A DNA stretch of 64,000 bases from Pseudoips prasinana (lineage: Eukaryota > Arthropoda > Insecta > Lepidoptera > Nolidae): positions 19,337,501 through 19,401,500 of the forward strand of contig OX621242.1 of NCBI GenBank assembly GCA_951640165.1. Reading direction: 5' to 3'. Shown here piece by piece: positions 56,140-64,000 of this stretch; position 1 is the first letter of the stretch, and every line of letters starts with the position of its first letter. The position numbers and the translations under genes were made by a program. The notes under the pieces are model-generated. The model was not told the DNA's origin and ran no database searches. It worked only from the letters and a program-made list of their open reading frames with translations.

Positions 56140-56225
56140 AGGGCCTATGCACACCACGTTTTTTAAGCGCGCCGTTGACGCGCGTTTGTAGTGACACAGA
56201 CGCGCGTTTTTATAGATACAAACAA
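56140..56225. repeat. GC-rich imperfect palindromic patch
   Basis: 'aagcgcgccgttgacgcgcg' and 'cagacgcgcgtttttatag' form imperfect GCGC-rich pairing in AT-rich flanks. It resembles half of a foldback MITE; no second terminus found. Confidence 0.4.
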
Positions 56226-56271
56226 CAACAAACTGCTCTGTAGGATAAAAGACGCGGTGAACACCGGCTCT

Positions 56272-56402
56272 AAGTTTTTTTTTTATATATGTTATAGGAT
56301 GGCAAACGAGCAAGTGGGTCACCTGATGGTAAGTGATCACCGCCGCCCATGGACATTCGCAACATCTGAGAAGCTGCAAGTGCGTCGCCGGCCTTTAAGA
56401 AA
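56272..56402 (-). mobile_element. LINE-M 3' end
   Basis: T run, then 'gatggcaaacgagcaagtgg', 'gtcacctgatggtaagtgat', 'caccgccgcccatggac' and 'tgcgtcgccggcctttaag'. Matches 47156-47290. The open frames on both strands are shadows. Confidence 0.75.
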
Positions 56403-56521
56403 AGAATAGGCTCGCTTCTTGAAGGTTGCCATGTCATACCGGATCGGAAATACCTATATATAAGTGGACGTTGGTGGAAGTTTTACTTGGCTAGATTATT
56501 TTAATCTTAATTTATTTAATG

Positions 56522-56554
56522 CGTGAGTTGCGTGTATGATACACGCAACTCACG
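56522..56554. repeat. Perfect 16-bp palindrome, 1-base centre
   Basis: CGTGAGTTGCGTGTAT (56522-56537), G, ATACACGCAACTCACG (56539-56554). Confidence 0.9.
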
Positions 56555-57924
56555 TATTATTTGACCAGTTTTGGAAAAAATCATACTCGATATTATACCC
56601 TTTCCCCTTCCCGCATTGAAACGGCTCAGTGCAGGGAGAGATGTTGTTTGCTATTTCTGGACAAAGCCCTTAGCGGACCGGAATTGCCCCGCTGGCCCTA
56701 GTTCGCCCACCTCTGACCAAACGCAACCTAAGAAGATTAAGTAAGTTACCCGGTACAGTTAAATAAGTAGATTCCATTAGCAAGTTACTTGGATCGCATG
56801 ATTGAATATTTAATAGGAAGCTGATATTGCCAAATTTTCACCCACAATAAATAAACGTTCAGAGAGCTCTTTACAAACAATATAACAGAATGGAATATTG
56901 ATAGGTGTTCCGTGACTGTGTAGTATTCGCGACGCTCTCCGCCTCTCCTTTTAGAGTCATGTGTATTGGATTTGAATTTACGATCAACTACGGTGCTTTA
57001 CTAAGCTACATTTAGTTTTCATGCTGTTTTATCAGAAATCTTTCGTCTATCATTAGTTATGTTCTTTGGAAGGTCAATGTTCAATGACAAGGTATCTTGA
57101 AGGAACGTAGATAATTGTTGTTAAGCGTTTGGTTTGTATTGCTCACGAACTGCCTTTAACTTTTCGTATTACGTAGGCACATTTTTGTTTAATCCATCAA
57201 GAAGTTGGTCGTTTAATATAATAGATTTCATAAAAAGTGTATTTACTTAATCAAGCAATAACCTTATATCATACTTAACTTACCGCAAAGAACCCACATA
57301 ACTAATTACTAATATAATACAAATAATACAATAATACAAAAAAGGTTTAGTTTTTCTCCACAAATTACATGATATTAACATGATACAAATAAAGTTGAAA
57401 AAATGTAGTATAAATAACATATATAACATAGATTAGTCACAGATTCAATTGAATTCATCACAATTGCAACGCAAAGGAATTTGAATTATTTGTATTTTTA
57501 TTTCCTCATATCGTTTGCAATTGGGGAAAATAAAGTGTCAAAATCGATGTTTTTTTGATTTTGGAGTATCTGGAGTAGTTTTGGAGATTTATTACTTTTC
57601 CAAAACTATGCGTAATGAAGCGATGAAACAGTATGTTGCTGAGTGGTGCTAATAAACGTAGTGGACTGTTTTCAACAATGCACGGTCGGGGTACACCTCG
57701 TATACATTCCCCGCTTATAGCTATCGCTCAGCGAACACTTTGTGATTCCGTACTTGTATTGTATCCCTCGTCCATACATCTCGCTTGTTTTCTATATAGA
57801 GACCTAGCACCGGTACCCTTTCTCCACCAGAGTTACCCTGAGTTAAGCTAAGAAAATGAAGTGACAACGTTTGCATTTTCAAAAGCAGCTTACACTGCCC
57901 ACTTGAAAAAGAAATATAATATAA
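56555..57924. other. Interval without recognised elements
   Basis: 1.4 kb. At 57633-57851 a 72-codon plus-strand frame and a broken minus-strand frame both have balanced composition. Neither shows a recognised domain, and the minus frame has two internal stops. Left uncalled. Confidence 0.35.
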
Positions 57925-58165
57925 ATAATATCCTGGGACATAATTTACACATGGCTATGTGATACAAAACTAAGCAGAGCTTGTACTGTGGAAACCGGGT
58001 AACTGATATACTACATATACTACTTTTGTAAATAAAATAGATGATTGTCCCCAGACTCAGGAGAAACAGACATTTGCATGCACGCAAATATCTGTACTGG
58101 GTGGGAATCGAACCCACAACCTGCGGCGTGAATGGCAAGTATCTACTAACCACGCCAACCGGATT
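57925..58165 (-). mobile_element. SINE-B copy, minus strand
   Basis: 'aataatatcctgggacataa', 'aaaactaagcagagcttgta', 'ccccagactcaggagaaaca' and 'gggaatcgaacccacaacct', ending 'cacgccaaccgg'. Confidence 0.88.
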
Positions 58166-58766
58166 GTATTTGAATGTACATCAAAGAACCCGTCACCCAT
58201 CGATTTATATTCATTAATTAAATAATTTTTATATCAAATTCACTGATTGCATAACAAATTCTCGGGCGTAACGGAACATGTATTTTGCTACTTGAAAAGT
58301 AGGTTAGGTTAAGTTAGAACTACAACCATAGCACAAAACAGCAATGAAGCTGCTAGAAAGAAATAGAAATTTACTTACACAAACAATTCACTTTTAAATA
58401 ATAATAATAATAAGTCATTTATTATCTCTATAAAATAATGCTATGTAGTTTATTCTGCAAATTGATGATAAAATTACTAATATAATATAAATAAAATGAG
58501 TGTAAAAGTTTATTTTTCATTGAAGAACATAAGTATTACCATAAATTTTACTTATAAAAATTTAACAACTTAAATAATTGTAGTAAACCATTAAAATTTC
58601 TACAATTTTGAGTTAACTATTTTGCTGTGCAATCAGAATTTTTGCATAGAATTCATTTCTCTTTGTAATACATATAGTTTTTTTTATTATTTGCAGATAA
58701 ATACTACCCTTATATATCTCCGTGTCTACTTAAAACACTTGCAGCCTGTTATAATTTATAAAGAAA
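58166..58766. other. No recognisable feature
   Basis: AT-rich with an ATA-repeat stretch at about 58397-58412; no gene. Confidence 0.4.
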
Positions 58767-59033
58767 CTAGCGGCCCGGTACGTGCTTCGCTACGTATAAG
58801 GCATAGTAATGAAAAAAAATGATTATTAAGTTCTTTACTCAAACAAAAAATATTTTAAATTGCTAAAAGATGTTGATTTTACACTTTTACACGACCTTTT
58901 TAATTTTTTTCTACGTACAAACCTTCCCTGGACTTCCACGAATAATTCAATACCAAAATTAGCCAAATCGTTAGAGGCGTTGTTGAGTTATAACATTACA
59001 ACGAAAAGTGGCATTGATTTTTATATATATAGA
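58767..59033 (-). mobile_element. Mini-Helitron HEL-2, 267 bp, full length, minus strand
   Basis: Plus-strand left end CTAGCGGCCCGGTACGTGCT (after A), right end TTTTTATATATATAGA (before T). Aligns end to end with 32230-32497. The 63-codon frame is a shadow. Confidence 0.88.
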
Positions 59034-59366
59034 TGTAAATATGATGCATAAATGTGAATATTATAGATTATTCATAGTAAGGTACATGTTTAGCTAATAT
59101 AAAGTTCAAGAGAAAGCCTAGTTTATATTTCAACGTAATACAATTATGATTTGATGTTGTTTAAAATTATGCAAAAGGTTGATTTCGGCATGAATGTCGG
59201 AAACGGCTAATTCTCATCCCGCAAAGCGGACGACCAAATTTTTCTTAATTACTCACCGTGACTTAGCTTCATTTGTCGTAACAAATGCCTACCAAACCAA
59301 TAAAGTTATGGCTACTGGTTAGCTTTAATCGGAACCCTTTCTCATTATTTATCTTTTTATTATTTA
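59034..59366. other. No recognisable feature
   Basis: AT-rich spacer. Confidence 0.4.
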
Positions 59367-59650
59367 CTACCTGTGCCCGCGACTTCGTTCGCGTGGATGT
59401 CGGAATTTAACAATGTACTTATTTTTTAGTGCGAAGCGCTGTACGAGGATACCGATACAATTTTTTTTTACGCTAGTGCTTTTTTATAATAATCATTAGC
59501 TGTGAAACCATCTAGAGCGTTCATAAAAAGGTTATTGGGGTTGTTTACACGTGAAAGAGCTGCGTATAGTTGACCATGGGAAAAGCGTCCAATTACTTAG
59601 GTCCACCCGCGCAACGGACAATGTCTGGCCCTGAGCTATTTATGTTTATT
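59367..59650 (-). pseudogene. Helitron helicase C-terminus with adjacent 3' terminus
   Basis: The minus strand encodes AQGQTLSVARVDLSNWTLFP, then after a single-base frameshift HGQLYAALSRVNNPNNLFMN and ALDGFTANDYYKKALA with a stop (59468-59470 on the plus strand). QGQTL and LYAALSRV are conserved motifs at the end of the PIF1-like SF1 helicase of Helitrons. About 70 bases past the stop lies CGAACGAAGTCGCGGGCACA and GGTAG, the 3' end type of HEL-3 and 54687 with CTAG mutated. It is the tail of a once autonomous Helitron, truncated and frameshifted. Confidence 0.87.
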
Positions 59651-59681
59651 AATAATGTTTAACTAATATAATCCTTACTTA

Positions 59682-59935
59682 TCAAAGCTAAGTGCTCTCA
59701 CCGGTCCGTAAATGATCGGCGAGGCAACTAGACTCGCAGACAGTCCATAGATGGGTGACCACCAAAGCGGTTTAATTTCTGAGCGTCTCCGTGCTTCGGA
59801 GGGCATGTTAACCTGTCGGTACCGGTTGTAGTCTTTAGACAACAATCGTTAAGCCATGTCGGAGGCCTACTGGGCGGCTTGAACAACTCTGTCACTAGGG
59901 TAACCACTGCCCATACGATCAGTTAGTATATTTAC
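59682..59935 (+). mobile_element. SINE-5S copy
   Basis: 'caccggtccgtaaatgatcg' and GCGAGGCAACTAGACTCGC (box A region with a 7-base loss of GTTAAGC), then 'agtccatagatgggtgacca' (box C) and 'cgtgcttcggagggcatgtt'. Ends 'actgcccatacgatcagtta'. Confidence 0.87.
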
Positions 59936-61015
59936 TTACTTTTTTTTTGTATTTTCATAAGTTTTATATAAAACAGTTTCGTGATTTACGGTAGCAGAAT
60001 AATAAAAACAGAACCTAAAAGGTTCACTCACTCTGAGACCTAAGTCTGCCACAAAGGTTATTTTCATTAAATATGTAACAAACAATTTGAAATATGTTAG
60101 TCAAAGGATTTGGAATATGATAGCACACTTTACTTAGAGGTCTTTATCTTTCAAATAATTTATGACCTCTATAGAAAATGTGTTATAAAATGGTAATTTT
60201 TTTATTCGGTAACTTTTATATAATAAAATAATGTTCTATGCATACTGTACTTTGTATATTCTTTATGCAATACAGTGTACTTCTTTTTCTTCTTCTTTTA
60301 GAATTCTCGCAGAATTTTTTCCTCGAGCATTCGAAAGCTATGATTTTAATATATATGTAGGTTTTACGAAATAAAAAAAAAAACATTATAAATATATTAT
60401 GTTTACTTGCATACGTTTTAAGTAACGTAAACGAATGCATGAAGCTCAAATTAGTCACTACCTGACAAAACTCCGAAATGATAAACATTTGTTCGAATGT
60501 AATTTTGTTTTTAATTATGAAGACAAACTTTTATCAACCTGATGCGTGGTTTAAATGAAAAAAAAACATACGAGGAAGTCTTCAGGGACTGCCGATAGAA
60601 GTATAAATTGTTTAACACATCTAATCCAAATAATCTACAATATAATGGTTATACATGCAGCTGGTAGGAAGCGTGACGTCAAGGGGATGCAAGTTTCACC
60701 CTTTTAGTCTCTTAAAAGTACACATATACATATCGTAGGATATGGTGAACACTCATCATCATGTAAGTCCTTTGCTTGTTCGTTAACATGGTTCTATAAC
60801 AAATACTTTTTCACCTATCCTGTTTTCGCAAAGAAATTGAAGCCTCAAGAGCTTCATTATTAGACGTAATTAATGTTGACATTCCCAATACTATTTTACG
60901 ATAAAAATTTTGCAACAGATAAACCGTTATTTATTTAATTACTGCACTTATTCGCAGACATGAAACTCGTGTTGTATACTATAGATATAGATAATATAAA
61001 GGGTGTATGAAGTCG
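59936..61015. other. No recognisable feature
   Basis: 1.1 kb; the 90-codon minus-strand frame at 60216 is Lys/Phe-rich from AT bias and is not called. Confidence 0.4.
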
Positions 61016-61380
61016 TATTTAGAGTTCCGTACCCAAAGGCTAAAACGGGACCCTATTACAAAGACTCCGCTGTCTGTTTGTCCGTCTGTCTGTCCGTCCC
61101 GTCACCAGGCTGTATCTCATGAACCGTGATAGTTAGACAGTTGAAATTTTCACAGATGATGTATTTCTGTTGCCGCTATAATAACAAATACTAAAATAAC
61201 TAAATAAAATATTTTTTTAAGGGGGCTCCCATATTGTTACATGGGAGTCCCCTTAAATATTTACCGTCTTTAATAATTTGCGAGTCGGACTCGCGCAAGA
61301 AGGGTTCTTGCTCGTTTTTATAGATAATGGTACGGAACCCTTCGTCCACCAGTCCGACACGCACTTGGCCCTTTTTTATT
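61016..61380 (+). mobile_element. Repeat-N, longest copy
   Basis: 'agagttccgtacccaaaggc', 'ggctgtatctcatgaaccgt', 'cagatgatgtatttctgttg', then a 16-bp inverted repeat TTAAGGGGGCTCCCAT (61217-61232) with ATGGGAGTCCCCTTAA (61241-61256), and the right end 'ggtacggaacccttcgtcca'. An extra 'gagtcggactcgcgcaag' block lies inside. The 9151 copy lacks this internal part. Confidence 0.75.
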
Positions 61381-61574
61381 ACTATTACCATAAGACAACA
61401 AATTTTTTGTTAATATAGACATTTTGTTAATATACATATAAATATCTGAATCCTTCGGACGACACTTTGCGTAATTGAACGAAGTGCAAACGAAGCTACT
61501 TAAGTGTTAAATAAAAAATAAACGCAGACCTTACCCTCGAAGCTAATAGCTAATTACTTTTTTATTGTGTTCAG

Positions 61575-61798
61575 AAGCACTTTCGTTATTACAAGCGGCT
61601 ATCGGATCTAGGCTATTGAATATACCTAGTGATATAAGCGGCGCTCCGGATAAGACAGCCAGGAATTTCCTGCGTCATTCTAGACCTTTGATTTGCCGCT
61701 GGCTGCACGGCGCCGCGCGCTCACTTGCATTCAATATGAGCTGCGCCAGGACAAAACCGACCATTGTTGAAGATTTTGATAAGCTTCAAAGATTCTGA
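61575..61798 (+). CDS. Candidate terminal exon of an unidentified host gene (partial)
   Basis: An open frame of about 75 codons ends in TGA at 61796-61798. It is preceded by TTTTTTATTGTGTTCAG, a good pyrimidine-rich splice acceptor, which would place the exon start at 61575 in phase 2. GC content and codon balance are higher than the AT-rich flanks. The translation starts ALSLLQAAIGSRLLN, contains PSDISGAPDKTARNFL and LICRWLHGAARSLAFNMSC, and ends TIVEDFDKLQRF. I recognise no family or domain. AATAAA follows 306 bases after the stop. No upstream exon was found. It could instead be a retroposed gene piece, because a short A run follows the poly-A signal. Confidence 0.45.
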
Positions 61799-62103
61799 CT
61801 GAATGTCTTTGTTATACGCTCACCAACTGAACAGCATGTAACGAAAATAGTTACGTTAAAGATAACGTACAGATATTTAACAATACACAGAGCTGCAAAC
61901 TAGTTTAAGTTATTATTGTTTCTCTTCTAATTTTTTGTTTGTTAATTTTATCTTATTTTTATTGTAATAGTTATATTCATCTCTTTCTCAAATATTGTTA
62001 AGTATGGAATAAGGGAAGGAGCGAGACAACCCCAACACAAGTATTATTAATTACTTACTGGGACTGTTTCATTCACATTTGCTCATGTAACCATTTGAGA
62101 CAC

Positions 62104-62109
62104 AATAAA
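62104..62109 (+). terminator. Polyadenylation signal AATAAA
   Basis: Canonical AATAAA followed 10 bases later by an A9 run. It may end the transcript of the 61575 exon. The A run in genomic DNA would also fit a retroposed 3' end. Confidence 0.45.
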
Positions 62110-62510
62110 CATTTTACATAAAAAAAAAGATATTTATTTATTTTTTGTTTGGGCCGTACGTATTGTGTTGATCCATTGACACAGACATACGTTCCAAACT
62201 TATGACATTGAGAGAAACACAAGCTAAATCAACTATTAAAAGTGAAAAAATTCTATAACATCAGTCTCATACTTAAAAATATACTCCCTCACTCTCACAC
62301 TCCTACGAACAAGCTTAACCTAACACTTGTTAATTATTTGCTCAAAATATGGTAATGAAGATGTTAACAAAATATTGTCCGCATATTTTGCTCACGAGTA
62401 TACAAATACATTGTCAAACTATTTCATTCAAATTAAATTAATTACAATACAGATTATCTACGTCCAATATACAGAATAATATTACAATAAAATGAAAAAA
62501 TTATATTAAA

Positions 62511-62640
62511 TTACACTTTAGTTTTGTATGTCAATAGCTCATTAACAGAATAATATTTTTTCTCCAAAAGCGGCATGGCTTTTAACCTTGTTTTACTTAA
62601 ATACTGAATCGTTTTTCTATCTGTAGTGTTCAGCTTTCAA
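62511..62640 (-). pseudogene. Possible LINE ORF C-terminus
   Basis: The minus strand reads KLNTTDRKTIQYLSKTRLKA then MPLLEKKYYSVNELLTYKTK and V before a stop at 62511. The YYSVNELL ending resembles the last residues of CR1/jockey-type ORF2 proteins. A stop precedes the Lys. The family match is short. Confidence 0.4.
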
Positions 62641-63131
62641 TAAACATTGGCCGACATTGTCGCAATTCGACCACATTATGAAAAGACTTTTGGGCGTATT
62701 GCGCAAAATTATGGTCTGCAAATAGTTGAATTTTATTTATAATACACGTTGTTTAAGAACGCTCAAAATCCCTTAAATTTTAACTTTAAGCCTCACAAAT
62801 TTGAGAAATATCTGAAACATTTTCAGCCAAATTTCTCCATTTACAAATGGTTTCCCGAGAAACATTTCAACATTTTCATTATATTCTATTAAACTGTCTT
62901 AAGTTTACTGAGTGATATGTTTGTGAACATTTTATTGATGGGTTGATCCGTCCATTTATTTACAACTGGACCCAAATAAATCAGACTCGGTGGAGTTGGG
63001 AAAACTGTGATCATTCATTTTGAGCTCGTAATATTTATACTATGAAGTATTTATGTTCCCTTTAAAGGATTAATATATTATACTCACTGATAGATAAGTA
63101 CGTCACTACTTCAGTACACATCAGAATTAAG
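62641..63131. other. No recognisable feature
   Basis: AT-rich; no gene identified. Confidence 0.4.
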
Positions 63132-63334
63132 GACACGGTGGCGCAGTGGCTAAGATAATCGCCTCGCCGCTTCGTGTCGCGGGTTCGAGTCCCGCGCCGG
63201 ACAAATATTTGTGCGACCCATACATAGTCGTTCGGAGTCTGGATGTAATTTGTGTCCGTCTATTATGTTTGTAAAGTGCCCCGCGACACAGGGATTACCT
63301 CCCTAATGCGGGCATTGTCTTTTTATATAAAAAA
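63132..63334 (+). mobile_element. SINE-A, best-preserved copy
   Basis: A-box TGGCGCAGTGG (63139-63149) and B-box GGTTCGAGTCC (63182-63192) with tRNA-like spacing. Body 'aaatatttgtgcgacccata' and 'gagtctggatgtaatttgtg'; end 'ccctaatgcgggcattgtct' plus a T/A tail. It keeps pol III promoter boxes but lacks a CCA-ready acceptor stem, so it is a SINE and not a tRNA gene. Confidence 0.93.
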
Positions 63335-64000
63335 GGTCAGTCAATGGCAAAAGTAGATGATCAAAATCAGAAATTAAATACGAACTAGTGATCGATATAA
63401 CCCCGCCAATTTCCTAACTTATCACTTTTTGGCCCTGACCCGATATTCAGCCCAGGGACTTATAGTCCAAAGTGTGTAACTTATTGAATGGCTGAACGAT
63501 TTTTTTGGCAAGTACAGGCTAAACCAGGTTTTATATAACAAAGCAAACACGTATATATAGGTTTGAAATTTAAAAAGGTCCTATTTTTGTTTCTAAATTA
63601 TATTTCAATTCTGTTTATAATTTATATTCATGTAACGGTTTTAAATTCCAACAATTTCTATAAACTTCATACATTAAGGGTTTCCAGGAAAAGATTGCTC
63701 TGGCAAAACTCATTTGAACAAATTCAGAACAAATTGGAGCTTAGTTGCTAAGAAACTAAACATACTATTTTCAATTTCAGCATGTTTGCAATTCCACTCT
63801 ATTAGTTGAGGTAGCTTTATAAAGGCTTTTCTGCATATATCACCGACCTTTCCTTTGAGCTTTTTGAGTCTAAAATAACTCAGCAATAACATTCTTGAGG
63901 TAAACACAAAGCATTACATTACATTAATTCACAGTGCGTTACCAAGAACCTTTAGTAAACGTTTAATAAGTGTTTTCAAAGCTAGCTGATACTCGTACGC
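63335..64000. other. No recognisable feature
   Basis: AT-rich to the window end; short frames on both strands are unsupported. Confidence 0.4.

Noticed and set aside
57633..57851. 72-codon plus-strand frame and overlapping minus-strand frame
   Set aside because: Neither has a recognisable domain; the minus frame contains stops.
63132..63210. tRNA-like sequence with A and B boxes
   Set aside because: It continues into a conserved SINE body present in many copies and lacks a paired acceptor stem. The same applies to heads at 19070, 20929, 27563, 27711 and 43833. No genuine tRNA gene is called.

Overview
This window reads as non-coding, transposon-rich DNA from a moth or butterfly (Lepidoptera). 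The base composition is AT-rich. Open reading frames are short and broken, and there is no operon-like layout. The repeat families fit Lepidoptera: tRNA-headed SINEs, RTE-like LINE tails ending in ATG triplets, LINE tails ending in GACTTT or TTTA repeats, and Helitron-like elements that start TC and end CTAG between A and T. The order is inferred from recognised repeat types, not from a host gene. Family names such as SINE-A, LINE-R or MITE-K are working labels for this report only.

Layout. 1-6.3 kb: a decayed LINE reverse-transcriptase end, SINE remnants and small Helitrons. 6352-13945: a 3797-bp unit present twice head to tail, identical everywhere I compared it, including homopolymer lengths; each copy is a nested mosaic (SINE-H holding a LINE tail and a LINE-R fragment, plus SINE-A, MITE-K, LINE-J and Repeat-N). 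14-32 kb: scattered SINEs and LINE ends with several datable nestings. 32-43 kb: a 268-bp mini-Helitron, a 1124-bp inverted-repeat transposon with phased TTGGACCT motifs, and a 1956-bp Helitron with internal ~137-bp repeats. 43-53 kb: hairpins, a 241-bp MITE, a second large Helitron (2127 bp, opposite strand) holding a snap-back palindrome, and MITE-K copies. 53-64 kb: more Helitrons, a Helitron helicase fragment, a 5S rRNA-derived SINE, and one candidate host exon (61575-61798) followed by a polyadenylation signal.

How the parts relate. No gene network is present. Four tRNA-headed SINE families (A-D) have different heads but similar bodies, and B, C and D share one 3' module, which suggests head swapping on a common retroposition tail. 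The Helitron ends recur on elements from about 180 to 2127 bp, and a helicase remnant sits next to the same type of terminus. I found no complete protein-coding gene, no genuine tRNA or rRNA gene and no CRISPR array. Large stretches (for example 21.3-24.5, 44.1-45.6 and 56.4-57.9 kb) hold nothing I can identify.
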